A stretch of 64,000 bases of DNA from Sulfitobacter pontiacus. GTDB taxonomy: Bacteria; Pseudomonadota; Alphaproteobacteria; Rhodobacterales; Rhodobacteraceae. The stretch lies in the NCBI RefSeq assembly GCF_040790665.1, contig NZ_CP160851.1:116766-180765 (forward strand), given 5' to 3'. Of the stretch, positions 17,173 to 26,309 are shown piece by piece (the stretch's first letter is position 1; every line of letters begins with the position of its first letter). A program made the translations under genes and the position numbers. The notes under the pieces are model-generated. The model saw nothing but the letters and a program-made list of their open reading frames with translations. It was not told the DNA's origin and searched no databases.

Positions 17173-17639
17173 CGTCGCCCCGCACGCTGTGGCGGCACCG
17201 GAAACCCCGAAAGAGAACGCTAATTACTACTCAATTTGGATTTACGCTGAATTTGCGTCTTATGGAAAGACATTTATTCTATAAACAGGTTTTCAATATC
17301 CCTTATACCACAGGGCCCCGGCGCGATTCGGGCGATAGGCGCGGCTCTATAGCTCCGGGGCGGAAATATAGGGGGACAGCAGGATCAGCCCCGCGACATA
17401 TTGGGGGACAAAAACGCTGTAATAGGGGACGCTCTGGATGACCCCCTATACCAATGATACCTCAACTTTCAAATTTGAATGGGGAAGAAAGAGGGTAGAT
17501 GCAAAACCAATCCTTGACAGAATCGGGTTTCCGGACGCAAATCAGGGAAGAGGCGGAAAAGACGTTGTCTACGCCCCGAGGATCCATCAAGAGATCGAAC
17601 TGAGGCTGCACATTCACACCGTGCCAGATCGGAGCAGCT
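17173..17639. other. Origin-like intergenic region with iteron-like repeats
   Basis: About 470 bp between divergent parA and the replicase gene. The left part (about 17210-17310) is AT-rich. The right part carries a repeated motif: ATATAGGGGGACA at 17366-17378, ATATTGGGGGACA at 17398-17410 and GTAATAGGGGACG at 17419-17431. An inverted relative, TGACCCCCTATA, is at 17439-17450. Such repeats beside a replicase gene are typical of iterons or operators. I saw no clear TTATCCACA box. A 76-codon frame at 17438-17668 overlaps the replicase start and has no recognisable features. That this is the replication origin is inferred from position. Confidence 0.5.
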
Positions 17640-18320
17640 ATGCTTTCACCGAAACCCGTGGGGCGTGACGCCGCCGCGCGCAAGTATGATATCATCACCG
17701 CCTTGGGGGCCTATGCCCTTGCCGGCGGGAAACATGATCACCGTCTGGTGCTGCGCTTCATTACACTTGTAACGGCGCGCTACAACTGGGCGCGCAATGA
17801 ACTGGCCGTGGGTCAACGCGAGATCGCGCAGCTTTGGTCCGTCGATGAACGCACCGTCAAACGCGAGATGGCAAAGCTGCGCGGCTGTGGCTGGCTGGTG
17901 GTCAAACGTCAGGGCGCGCGTGGACGGGTGACGGAATACGGGCTCGACCTTGATGCGATCCTTGAAAAGACGCGCCCGCAATGGCCGCAGGTCGGGCCGG
18001 ACTTTGATCTGCGCATGCAGGGCGCGCCGGAACCGACGCGGGTGGTGCCTTTGCCCGTGCGTGGCACCGCCCCGACGCCGCCTGTCGAAGGGGGCAGCGA
18101 ATGGGCGTTGGCGCAGGCTGTGCTTCATGCCGAAGATGCCGGTGTCTATGGCAGTTGGCTGCATAATCTCACGCGGCAGGATCGGGCAGGGGGGCGTGTC
18201 ACGCTTCAGGCCCCCAGCCGTTTTCACGGGGCCTATGTGCAGACCCATCTGATCCCCCGCGTTCTGGCCGCATTGCAGGCCGTAGATAGTGACGTGTCCG
18301 AGGTCGTGATCACGGCCTAA
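17640..18320 (+). CDS. DnaA-like plasmid replication initiator
   Basis: 226-residue protein without an AAA+ domain. The N-terminal half has a winged-helix/HTH region (NELAVGQREIAQLWSVDERTVKREMAKL in part, residues ~57-85) followed by a wing-like WLVVKRQGARGRV. The C-terminal ~75 residues resemble the DnaA N-terminal domain: WALAQAVL, VYGSWLHNL, then VTLQAPSRFHGAYVQTHL. This layout beside parAB and conserved palindromes matches the DnaA-like replicases described in Rhodobacterales. It would initiate replication at the adjacent gap. ATG at 17640 follows CGGAG. Confidence 0.78.
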   Translation: MLSPKPVGRDAAARKYDIITALGAYALAGGKHDHRLVLRFITLVTARYNWARNELAVGQREIAQLWSVDERTVKREMAKLRGCGWLVVKRQGARGRVTEYGLDLDAILEKTRPQWPQVGPDFDLRMQGAPEPTRVVPLPVRGTAPTPPVEGGSEWALAQAVLHAEDAGVYGSWLHNLTRQDRAGGRVTLQAPSRFHGAYVQTHLIPRVLAALQAVDSDVSEVVITA

Positions 18321-18443
18321 ACCGGATCGGCTGAACGGGGGGCCGCGGGTCCCACGCTTTGCCATTGTAATCCGCGAAACCGCAGGCGACATTCCCCGCA
18401 ATTAAACTGTTGCCCCTGCGTCAGCAGGGAAGGGGAGGATACC

Positions 18444-19205
18444 ATGCAATTGAACGGACAGGCCGCCATCGTCACCGGTGGCGCTTCGGGATTGGGCGGG
18501 GCCACGGCAGCGTTTCTGGCGCAGGCCGGGGCCAAGGTCACTATCTTTGATATGAACGCTGAACTGGGCGAGGAAAAAGCCACCGCCATCGGGGGCAAGT
18601 TTCTGCGCGTTGATGTCACCGACGAAAGCGCGGTAGAGGCCGCGATCGCGGAGGCCGAAGGGCTGCACGGCAAGGCGCGTATTCTGGTAAACTGCGCGGG
18701 CATCGGCCCACCTGCCAAGGTCGTGGATCGTGACGGCGCGGCGCTGCCCTTGGCGAGTTTTACCAATGTGGTGAATGTGAACCTGCTGGGGTCGTTCAAC
18801 GTGCTGTCGAAATTCGCCGCGGCCTTGCACAAGGCGGAGCCCGTGGGCGAGGAACGCGGCGTGATCATCAACACGGCGTCGGTCGCGGCGTTCGACGGCC
18901 AGATCGGGCAGGCGGCCTATGCGGCATCGAAGGGCGGGATCGTGGGCATGACCTTGCCCGTCGCCCGCGAGCTGGCGCGCTATGGCATCCGGGTGATGAC
19001 GATTGCACCGGGGCTGTTCCTCACACCGCTGCTGGAGGGTCTGCCGCAGGAGGCGCAGGATTCGCTCGGCGCGCAGGTGCCCTTCCCCAGCCGTTTGGGC
19101 GATCCGTCGGAATACGCCAAGATGGTCGGGGCGATTATCGACAACCCGATGCTGAACGGTGAAACGATCCGCCTTGATGGCGCGATCCGCATGGCACCGA
19201 AATAG
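18444..19205 (+). CDS. SDR, 3-hydroxyacyl-CoA dehydrogenase type 2-like
   Basis: 253-residue NAD-dependent SDR resembling HSD17B10/type-2 3-hydroxyacyl-CoA dehydrogenase. It has TGGASGLG, VNCAGIGPP, the catalytic Ser/Tyr/Lys in NTASVAAFDG and YAASKGG, and the family's PGLFLTPLLEGLP segment. It is 24 bp upstream of a thiolase gene, the expected next enzyme in beta-oxidation: the alcohol is oxidised to the 3-ketoacyl-CoA that the thiolase cleaves. AGGGGAGG precedes the ATG. Chain length or branch specificity (for example 2-methyl-3-hydroxybutyryl-CoA) is not decided by sequence. Confidence 0.87.
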   Translation: MQLNGQAAIVTGGASGLGGATAAFLAQAGAKVTIFDMNAELGEEKATAIGGKFLRVDVTDESAVEAAIAEAEGLHGKARILVNCAGIGPPAKVVDRDGAALPLASFTNVVNVNLLGSFNVLSKFAAALHKAEPVGEERGVIINTASVAAFDGQIGQAAYAASKGGIVGMTLPVARELARYGIRVMTIAPGLFLTPLLEGLPQEAQDSLGAQVPFPSRLGDPSEYAKMVGAIIDNPMLNGETIRLDGAIRMAPK

Positions 19206-19229
19206 AGACTGAATAGAGGGGAAAGCGTT

Positions 19230-20390
19230 ATGGCACATGCCTATATCGTAGAGACAGCCCGCACCGCAGGGGGGCGCCGTGGCGGCGCGCTGCGCGACTG
19301 GCACCCTGCCAATCTGGGGGCCGAAGTGTTGAATGCGCTGGTGGCGCGGTCCGGGATCGACGGCGCGGTGATTGATGACGTGATCGTCGGTTGCGTCAGC
19401 CAGGGCGGAGAGCAATCCTTTGCCTTCGGGCGCAACTGTGTGCTGGCCTCGAACCTGCCGCAATCGGTGCCCGCGGTCACCATCGACCGGCAATGTGGCA
19501 GCTCGCAACAGGCGGTGCAATTCGCGGCACAGGCGGTGATGTCGGGCACGCAGGATGTGGTTGTCGCCATGGGTGTCGAAAGCATGACACGGGTGCCGAT
19601 GGGGTCGAATGTATCGCTTTATGCCAAGGCGGGGTTGGGCGAGGGCCCGTTCAGCGACCGGATCGAGGCGCGCTACGGCACCAAGAATTTCAGCCAGTTC
19701 ATCGGCGCGGAAATGGTCGCGCAAAAGCACGGGTTCACCCGCGCGGAACTGGACGCCTATGCGCTGGAAAGCCACCGCCGCGCCACCGCTGCGCGGGATG
19801 GTGGGGCCTTTGACGCAGAGATCATTCCGCTGGCCATCGAGGGCGGGATGCACACCCGCGACGAAGGCATCCGCGATGATGCGACGCTTGACGGGATTTC
19901 CTCTGTTAAACTGCTTGATCCGGACGGCATGATCTCTGCAGCGAATGCGTCGCAGATTTGCGATGGGGCGGCGGGCGTGTTGGTCGTGTCCGAAGCCGCG
20001 CTGAAGAAATACAATCTGACGCCGAAGGCGCGGATCGTGAACCTGACGGTGACCGCGGGCGATCCGGTGATCATGCTGGAGGAACCGCTGCCCGCCACAG
20101 ACCGCGCGCTGGAACGGGCCGGTATGAAGATCGACGACATCGATCTGTTCGAGGTCAACGAAGCCTTTGCGCCGATCCCGATGGCATGGGCAAAACACAC
20201 CGGGGCCGATCCGGCCAAGTTGAATGTGAATGGCGGCGCGATTGCGCTTGGGCATCCCTTGGGGGCCTCTGGTGCGCGGCTGATGACGACGCTGGTGCAC
20301 AGCCTGCATACGCGCGGCCAAAAATACGGGTTGCAAACCATGTGCGAAGGCGGCGGCATCGCCAATGTCACCATCATCGAGGCGCTGTAG
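19230..20390 (+). CDS. Acetyl-CoA acyltransferase (thiolase)
   Basis: 386-residue thiolase. The nucleophile Cys lies in DRQCGSSQQAV (about residue 89). The C-terminal active-site pair is present: His in GGAIALGHPLGASG and Cys in MCEGGG. Also present is VNEAFAPIP. It follows the 3-hydroxyacyl-CoA dehydrogenase-like SDR by 24 bp, so together they could perform the last two steps of beta-oxidation of an acyl-CoA. GAGGGGAAAG precedes the start. Cytoplasmic, probably a tetramer. Confidence 0.92.
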   Translation: MAHAYIVETARTAGGRRGGALRDWHPANLGAEVLNALVARSGIDGAVIDDVIVGCVSQGGEQSFAFGRNCVLASNLPQSVPAVTIDRQCGSSQQAVQFAAQAVMSGTQDVVVAMGVESMTRVPMGSNVSLYAKAGLGEGPFSDRIEARYGTKNFSQFIGAEMVAQKHGFTRAELDAYALESHRRATAARDGGAFDAEIIPLAIEGGMHTRDEGIRDDATLDGISSVKLLDPDGMISAANASQICDGAAGVLVVSEAALKKYNLTPKARIVNLTVTAGDPVIMLEEPLPATDRALERAGMKIDDIDLFEVNEAFAPIPMAWAKHTGADPAKLNVNGGAIALGHPLGASGARLMTTLVHSLHTRGQKYGLQTMCEGGGIANVTIIEAL

Positions 20391-20491
20391 TCCCGATCAC
20401 AAGAAGGGAGTGACGGACGCAACGTTCGTCATTTCCAAAGCGCGCACATCCTGACAAGTTGCAGGAAAATAATACGTCCCGGAGGAACAAG

Positions 20492-21469
20492 ATGACGCTA
20501 CCCGCCCTTTTCGACAATTTGCGTATCCCGCTGATTGGCAGCCCGCTGTTCATTATCTCGAACCCTGATCTGGTGATTGCACAGTGCAAGGCCGGTATTG
20601 TGGGCAGCTTTCCAGCGCTGAACGCACGCGAAGCGGAAGGCGAACCGATTGAGCTGGACCGCTGGTTGACGCGCATCAAGGAAGAGCTGGACCGTCACAA
20701 CCAAGCGAACCCCGACAATCCCGCCGCCCCCTATGCGGTGAACCAGATCGTGCATAAATCCAATGCGCGGCTTGAGCGGGACGTAGAGATTTGCGTCAAG
20801 CACGAGGTGCCGCTGTGGATCACGTCGCTTGGGGCGCAGGAATGGCTGAACGATGCGGCGCATGGCGCGGGCGGTGTTGTCTTGCACGACATCATCAACA
20901 ACCGCTTTGCCCATAAGGCGATTGAAAAAGGTGCCGATGGTCTGATCGCCGTGGCCGCAGGGGCAGGGGGGCACGCCGGTGCCTTGTCGCCGCTGGCGCT
21001 GATCCAGGAGATCCGCGAATGGTTCAACGGGCCGCTGTTCCTGTCGGGGGCGATTGCCAAGGGCGACAGTATTCTTGCGGCGCAGGCCATGGGCGCGGAT
21101 GGCGGCTATGCCGGGTCGGCGTTTATCGCCACGCAAGAGGCGAATGCCGACGCACGCTACAAGCAGATGATCGCGGATTCGGGGGCCTCGGATATCGTGT
21201 ACTCCGACTTGTTCACCGGCGTTTGGGGCAACTATCTGAAAGCCTCGATCGAGGCGCAGGGCATGGACCCGAACAACCTTGAACGGTCCGACCCGTCGAA
21301 CATGAACTTCGGTGCCGATCGCGAAAAGCCCAAAAGCTGGAAAGAGATCTGGGGCGCCGGTCAGGGCATCGGTGCGGTCAAGGATGTGCGCCCCGCCGCC
21401 GAGGTGGTCGAGCGGATGGCGACAGAATACGCCGCGGCACGCAAACGTCTGTTCGATCAGACCGCGTGA
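20492..21469 (+). CDS. Nitronate monooxygenase / 2-nitropropane dioxygenase family
   Basis: 325-residue FMN-binding TIM-barrel protein. It shows the family opening with IPLIGSPLFIISNPDLV, the GAGGHAG loop (AVAAGAGGHAGALSP) that holds FMN phosphate, and the later GADGGYAGSAFIAT. ATG at 20492 has a strong GGAGG 6 nt upstream; an earlier in-frame ATG (20459) lies before that site. It is about 100 bp after the thiolase and ends at a strong terminator, so it may be the last gene of that operon. Natural substrate uncertain; many relatives act on propionate-3-nitronate or as enoyl reductase-like enzymes. Confidence 0.85.
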   Translation: MTLPALFDNLRIPLIGSPLFIISNPDLVIAQCKAGIVGSFPALNAREAEGEPIELDRWLTRIKEELDRHNQANPDNPAAPYAVNQIVHKSNARLERDVEICVKHEVPLWITSLGAQEWLNDAAHGAGGVVLHDIINNRFAHKAIEKGADGLIAVAAGAGGHAGALSPLALIQEIREWFNGPLFLSGAIAKGDSILAAQAMGADGGYAGSAFIATQEANADARYKQMIADSGASDIVYSDLFTGVWGNYLKASIEAQGMDPNNLERSDPSNMNFGADREKPKSWKEIWGAGQGIGAVKDVRPAAEVVERMATEYAAARKRLFDQTA

Positions 21470-21480
21470 GTGTAAAACAG

Positions 21481-21506
21481 GCCGTCCCTTCGGGGGCGGC
21501 TTTTTT
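21481..21506 (+). terminator. Rho-independent terminator
   Basis: GCCGTCCC-TTC-GGGGGCGGC stem followed by TTTTTT, ending at 21506. It starts 12 bp after the nitronate monooxygenase stop and 47 bp before the glycerate kinase start. Confidence 0.85.
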
Positions 21507-21527
21507 GATGACGGGATAGGGATCGCC

Positions 21528-22790
21528 ATGCACACCGCGCCGGAGACGACTTTACGCCGCTTGTTCGACCGCGCGGTCGCCGTGGCCGATCCGATGCAAT
21601 CGCTGGCCGCGCATCTGCCGCCGAAACCCACGGGCCGTGTGGTGGTGATCGGTGCGGGCAAGGCCAGCGCGCGCATGGCCGAGGCGGTTGAGGCGGCCTG
21701 GGGCCCCTGCGACGGTTTGGTGATCACCCGCTATGGATACGCCCGCCCCTGTCAGGGGATCGAGATTGTCGAGGCCGCCCACCCCGTGCCCGATGCCGCC
21801 GGACAGGTCGCAACCGCGCGGATGCTAGAGCTGGTGCAGGGCTTGGGCGAAGGGGACTTTGTGCTGGCTTTGATCTCGGGCGGGGCGTCGGCGCTGCTGA
21901 CCGCGCCCTCGGCGGAGATTACGCTGGCCGAGAAACAGGCGGTGAACGCGGGGTTGCTGGCCTCTGGCGCGCCGATCACGCAGATGAATGTGGTGCGCAA
22001 GCATCTGTCGCAGGTCAAGGGCGGGCAACTGGCGGCGGCGGCCTATCCGGCGGCGATGCACACGTTGATGATCTCGGACGTGCCGGGGGATGATATGGCG
22101 ATGATCGGGTCGGGCCCCACGGTGGGCGATGCCTCCACCTCGCGCGATGCGCAGGCGATCTTGACGCAGTGGGGCGTGGCGGTTCCGGCCTCGGTCACGC
22201 GGGCGCTGGCTGCGGGGTCGCAGGTCGTGCCGCCGGATGATGCGCGGCTGTCGCGTGTGATGAACCGGATTTATGCGGCCCCCAAGCAATCGCTGGATGC
22301 GGCACAGGCTTTGGCCGAGGCAGAGGGGTTTCGCGTGATCCGTCTGGACAATGACCTAGAGGGCGAGGCCCGCGAGGTCGCCCGCGCCCATGCCGCCTTG
22401 GCCCTGCAAGAGCAGGCGCGTCTCCACCCCGGCGATGCGCCGATTGTAATCCTGTCGGGCGGCGAGCTGACGGTCACGCGGCGCGGGGATGGCGTTGGTG
22501 GACCGAATGCGGAATATGCCTTGGCGCTGATGCTGGCGCTGAACGGGGCGGCAGGTATCTGGGGGTTGGCCTGCGATACCGACGGCGTCGACGGCGCGGC
22601 CGAGGTGGCGGGGGCGATCATCGGGCCCGATAGCATGGCGCGGGCGGGGGCCGCGCGCGCCGACGCAGAATCGGCGTTAGCGGTAAATGACGCCCACGGT
22701 TTCTTTGGTCGGATCGGCTGTCAGGTGGTGACGGGACCGACGCTGACGAACGTCAACGACTTCCGTGCTATGATTGTGCATCCCGTATGA
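21528..22790 (+). CDS. MOFRL-domain glycerate 2-kinase (GckA/TtuD type)
   Basis: 420-residue glycerate kinase of the MOFRL family (older name hydroxypyruvate reductase TtuD), phosphorylating D-glycerate to 2-phosphoglycerate with ATP. Visible marks: VVVIGAGKASARMAEA, LISGGASALL, TQMNVVRKHLSQVKGGQLA, and the C-terminal MOFRL segment (ILSGGELTVTRRG, ALACDTDGVDG-like, NDAHGFF). ATG at 21528 is 21 bp past a terminator, so it has its own promoter or depends on read-through. Roseobacters commonly use this step in the serine cycle or glyoxylate assimilation. Confidence 0.9.
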   Translation: MHTAPETTLRRLFDRAVAVADPMQSLAAHLPPKPTGRVVVIGAGKASARMAEAVEAAWGPCDGLVITRYGYARPCQGIEIVEAAHPVPDAAGQVATARMLELVQGLGEGDFVLALISGGASALLTAPSAEITLAEKQAVNAGLLASGAPITQMNVVRKHLSQVKGGQLAAAAYPAAMHTLMISDVPGDDMAMIGSGPTVGDASTSRDAQAILTQWGVAVPASVTRALAAGSQVVPPDDARLSRVMNRIYAAPKQSLDAAQALAEAEGFRVIRLDNDLEGEAREVARAHAALALQEQARLHPGDAPIVILSGGELTVTRRGDGVGGPNAEYALALMLALNGAAGIWGLACDTDGVDGAAEVAGAIIGPDSMARAGAARADAESALAVNDAHGFFGRIGCQVVTGPTLTNVNDFRAMIVHPV

Positions 22791-22979
22791 TCAACAACCC
22801 TGAGTTGGGGTGTCTTTAGATTCTGTTGAGGTTTCTGTCTTAATCCTGTGCGCAAGTAATAATTAACGTTGGCAGGGAAACCGGTGCTACTTATAAGTGA
22901 GGGATGCCGGTAACATGATCAGCGGGTGGCTTTCATCGATTAGGCGCTTTTCAGTTTTGCGAAATGTGAGAGTATAGTT

Positions 22980-25900
22980 TTGTTCAAGCGCTTAGATTTG
23001 ATTTTGGTCGTTGTCTGCCTTCTCGTGACCTTCGGGATCTACGCTGAAGGCGCGCGAATGAACCGCGCCGCGGCAAAGGCCGAATTCGCCCGCATCACCG
23101 AGGACGGGCTTCAGGCGCTGGATCGTCGGATGAACATCTATCTGCAAAGTCTGAACGGCGCCGCCGGGATGATGCAATCGTCGGAGAATATCGAATACGA
23201 CGATTTCGAGACCTTTGTCGAAAGTCTGGATTTCGAAAACTACCTGCCCGGCATCAACGGCATCGGGTTTATCGAGCCCGTGGCCAAGGTGGACGAGGAT
23301 GCTTTCGTCGGCGATATGCGTGCCAATGGGACGCCGGGGTTCGAGATCAGGCCAGAAACGAACCATGACCAGAAATATGTGATCAAATATATCGCGCCCG
23401 TGCTGCCCAACAAGGAAGCCGTCGGGCTGGACATCAGCTTTGAAAAAGGGCGGCGCGAGGCGGCGGATCGGGCGCGAGAAACCAACACCCCGCAGCTGAC
23501 ACCGCGCATCCTGCTGGTGCAGGACGCGATGAAGGAACCGGGGTTCTTGCTGCTGCGGCCGCTGTTCTATGCCTCCGGCCCGCGCGAGGGGACGTTTCGC
23601 GGCTGGGTCTATGCGCCGTTCATCGGCCGCAACCTGTTGCAGGATCTGACGCCGAACCAGAACAATGTGTATGATTTCCACGTTTATGACGGCGATACGA
23701 CCGACCCCGAGGCTCTGATCTATGCCAGTCAGGATCGCGAACATGCGGCGGGTAAATATAGTATGGTCTATACCACCGAATTCTTCGGGCGGACCTGGAC
23801 CGTCCAATATGAAAGCACCCCCTTGTTCGAGGCGTTGTTCCCCGGTGGCACGCCGCTGCTCGCGTTGATCGCAGGGATTGCCCTGACCGCGATGCTGGTC
23901 GTGGTGCTGCGCGCCATTCGCCAACGCGGGGATTCTTTGGCCGAGGTGGCCGCGCTGCGCGAACAGCAGATCAGCGCCCGCGAAGAGGAAAACCGGTCGA
24001 TCATCGAGAACAGCGTTGTGGGGATCTTCATTCTGGATGAACGCCGCGAGATCCTGTTTGCCAACCACGCCGCGCTCGAGATTTTCGACAAGCATGAAGA
24101 CGGGATGGGCGGGTTGCCCCTGACCAAATTCGTGACAGAGGCGGGGTGGCTGCCCGCAGAGGCAGGCTATAACGCCACGGGCACCAAACACGACGGATCC
24201 ACGCTGCACCTCGATCTACATTATAACGAATGGGAGACGCTGAATGGCGTCAAACGCATCACCGCCATTGTGCGGGATGTGTCGGTCGAGGTCGGGGCCG
24301 TCGGGGAACTGGCCGGGATCAAGGAACGCTATGACCATGCCCTCGCGGGGTCAGAGATTGGCGTGTTCGAGATCGACCTGATGTCGGGCACATCGGTGGT
24401 CTCGCCGACGTGGCGCAAGATCATGGATGTCGGTCCGGCGGTCGAGGATACGCAGGAAGAGTTCCTGAGCCGTATCCACCCCGACGATCTGCCCCGTCTG
24501 ATCGAGGCGGATCAGGATTGTATCACCGGCAAGGCAGAACGGTCGCGGACCGAATACCGGATGCAGTTCGGCGAAAGCTGGCGCTGGATGCGGTCGGATG
24601 CCGTGGTCGTGGACCGCGCCGACGATGGGTCGGCGATACGGATGGTCGGGACGCAAAGCGACATTACCGCGCTGCGTCACGCCCGCAACGCGCTTGAGGC
24701 AAGCGAGAAGCGATTCCGCACCGTGCTGAATGCGGCCCCCGTAGGCATGGCGACCCTGAACAGCAACGGGCAGTTCACCAGCGTGAACAACGCGATGTGC
24801 GAGCTGACGGGATATTCGCAAAAGGCAATGACCGACCGGTTCAACCTTGCGCAGATCATCCCCGAGGAAGATGTGAAGCTGATGCGTGATATCGTGACCA
24901 AGTTCACCGAAAGCGGGTCGAACGAGGTTTACCGCGGCGAACATCCGATCATGCACAAGGACGGCGGCCAGCGGTGGGGGCTGTTCAACATCACCTGGAC
25001 CTTCGACAAAAACGAAGGGGCTTATGTCTTTATCGCGCAGGTCAACGATATCACCGACCAGAAGAAGATCGACGAGATCAAGAATGAATTCGTGTCCACC
25101 GTTAGCCATGAATTGCGCACGCCGCTGACCTCTATCAAAGGGGCGCTTGGCCTGATCGAGATGTCGGCGCGTGATACCATGCCTGCTTCGGCGCTGCGCC
25201 TGATCGAGATCGCGCGCAATAACGCCGACCGTCTGACCACCATCGTCAACGATATTCTCGACCTCGAAAAGATATCGTCGGGCAAGATCGACTTTGACCT
25301 CAGCCCGATGAGCCTGAACGAGGTCATCTCTTCGGCCGTGCAAGAGATGATGCCCTTTGCCGTCACCCATAACACCAAACTGGTGATGGATCTGCCCGAC
25401 ACCGACATCAATGTAACTGCCGATTGGTCACGGATGATGCAGGTGCTGGCGAACCTGATGTCGAATGCGTGCAAATACTCGACCGAAGGCACCGACGTCA
25501 CGATCAAGGCCGAGACGATTGGCGACATGGCGATTGTTTACGTGCAGAACTTCGGCCCCGGCGTGCCCGAGAATTTCAAGAACCGGATTTTTCAGGCGTT
25601 CTCTCAGGCCGATGGATCGGACACGCGGGCCAAGGGCGGGACGGGCCTTGGGCTGAATATCACGCGACAGATCGTCTGGCGTCAGGGCGGCAACATCGGC
25701 TTTGAAAGCAAGCCGAGCGGGACCACGATTTTCTGGTTCACCTGCCCGCTGGCCACCGATGCCGAAGGGTATGACGTGCTGCCCGATGCCCGCACGTTCG
25801 AAGTGATCGACGGGACGAAAGACAACCTTAGGGTGTTGCACCTTGAGGATGACGAAGAATTTGCAGAGGTGCTGCGCGAAGGGTTGAGACCCTTTGCCGA

Positions 25901-26174
25901 TGTGCAAAACGTCACGCGGTTGAACGAGGTCCACGATGCGCTGAGCGCGGGGCCGCTGGATGTGATTATCCTCGACTGGACCGTGCCAGATGGCGACGCC
26001 GCTGCCGTCCTGGACGATATCGCCGAGCTTCAGCCAAATGCGCGGGTGGTCGGGCTGACCTCTGACGCGGCGCGCGCGAGGGATAGCCGGGTGGGCACCC
26101 ATCTGGTGAAATCGCAGACCGATCTGAACCACATTATCGAAAGTATTGTGGGTCCGACACAAAGAGCGAGTTGA
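22980..26174 (+). CDS. CHASE-domain hybrid sensor histidine kinase with three PAS-like domains
   Basis: 1064-residue membrane sensor. TM1 about residues 5-20; periplasmic CHASE domain about 45-235 (GINGIGFIEPV, AVGLDISFEKGRREA); TM2 about 290-312; PAS-like domains about 335-450, 455-570 and 580-690; HisKA with phospho-acceptor His in VSHELRTPLTS near 708; HATPase with GTGLGLNI. It ends in a receiver domain from about 950 (LHLEDDEEF, IILDWTVPDG). The start is TTG at 22980 with GAGAG upstream; the signal anchor begins directly after it. CHASE domains bind small extracellular molecules such as cytokinin-like or peptide signals. It is followed by a second kinase and a free receiver. Confidence 0.9.
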   Translation: MFKRLDLILVVVCLLVTFGIYAEGARMNRAAAKAEFARITEDGLQALDRRMNIYLQSLNGAAGMMQSSENIEYDDFETFVESLDFENYLPGINGIGFIEPVAKVDEDAFVGDMRANGTPGFEIRPETNHDQKYVIKYIAPVLPNKEAVGLDISFEKGRREAADRARETNTPQLTPRILLVQDAMKEPGFLLLRPLFYASGPREGTFRGWVYAPFIGRNLLQDLTPNQNNVYDFHVYDGDTTDPEALIYASQDREHAAGKYSMVYTTEFFGRTWTVQYESTPLFEALFPGGTPLLALIAGIALTAMLVVVLRAIRQRGDSLAEVAALREQQISAREEENRSIIENSVVGIFILDERREILFANHAALEIFDKHEDGMGGLPLTKFVTEAGWLPAEAGYNATGTKHDGSTLHLDLHYNEWETLNGVKRITAIVRDVSVEVGAVGELAGIKERYDHALAGSEIGVFEIDLMSGTSVVSPTWRKIMDVGPAVEDTQEEFLSRIHPDDLPRLIEADQDCITGKAERSRTEYRMQFGESWRWMRSDAVVVDRADDGSAIRMVGTQSDITALRHARNALEASEKRFRTVLNAAPVGMATLNSNGQFTSVNNAMCELTGYSQKAMTDRFNLAQIIPEEDVKLMRDIVTKFTESGSNEVYRGEHPIMHKDGGQRWGLFNITWTFDKNEGAYVFIAQVNDITDQKKIDEIKNEFVSTVSHELRTPLTSIKGALGLIEMSARDTMPASALRLIEIARNNADRLTTIVNDILDLEKISSGKIDFDLSPMSLNEVISSAVQEMMPFAVTHNTKLVMDLPDTDINVTADWSRMMQVLANLMSNACKYSTEGTDVTIKAETIGDMAIVYVQNFGPGVPENFKNRIFQAFSQADGSDTRAKGGTGLGLNITRQIVWRQGGNIGFESKPSGTTIFWFTCPLATDAEGYDVLPDARTFEVIDGTKDNLRVLHLEDDEEFAEVLREGLRPFADVQNVTRLNEVHDALSAGPLDVIILDWTVPDGDAAAVLDDIAELQPNARVVGLTSDAARARDSRVGTHLVKSQTDLNHIIESIVGPTQRAS

Positions 26175-26309
26175 TCTCCTTATGGTTGTGTCTAAAGTTG
26201 CTAAAAATCGCCTTAAAAATGTCTAGATACTTTTGTCTATGATGGCGCAAGGGATGGAGAGGGTGCTTGGCTAGGGATGGTGCCTTCTTTTTGTAAGTAA
26301 GGACGCGAT

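Noticed and set aside
17438..17668. A 76-codon frame upstream of the replicase
   Set aside because: It overlaps the replicase start, has no recognisable motif or clear ribosome site, and lies in the repeat-rich origin gap.
18402..20336. A 644-codon minus-strand frame
   Set aside because: Runs antisense to both the SDR and thiolase genes, whose catalytic motifs are intact.
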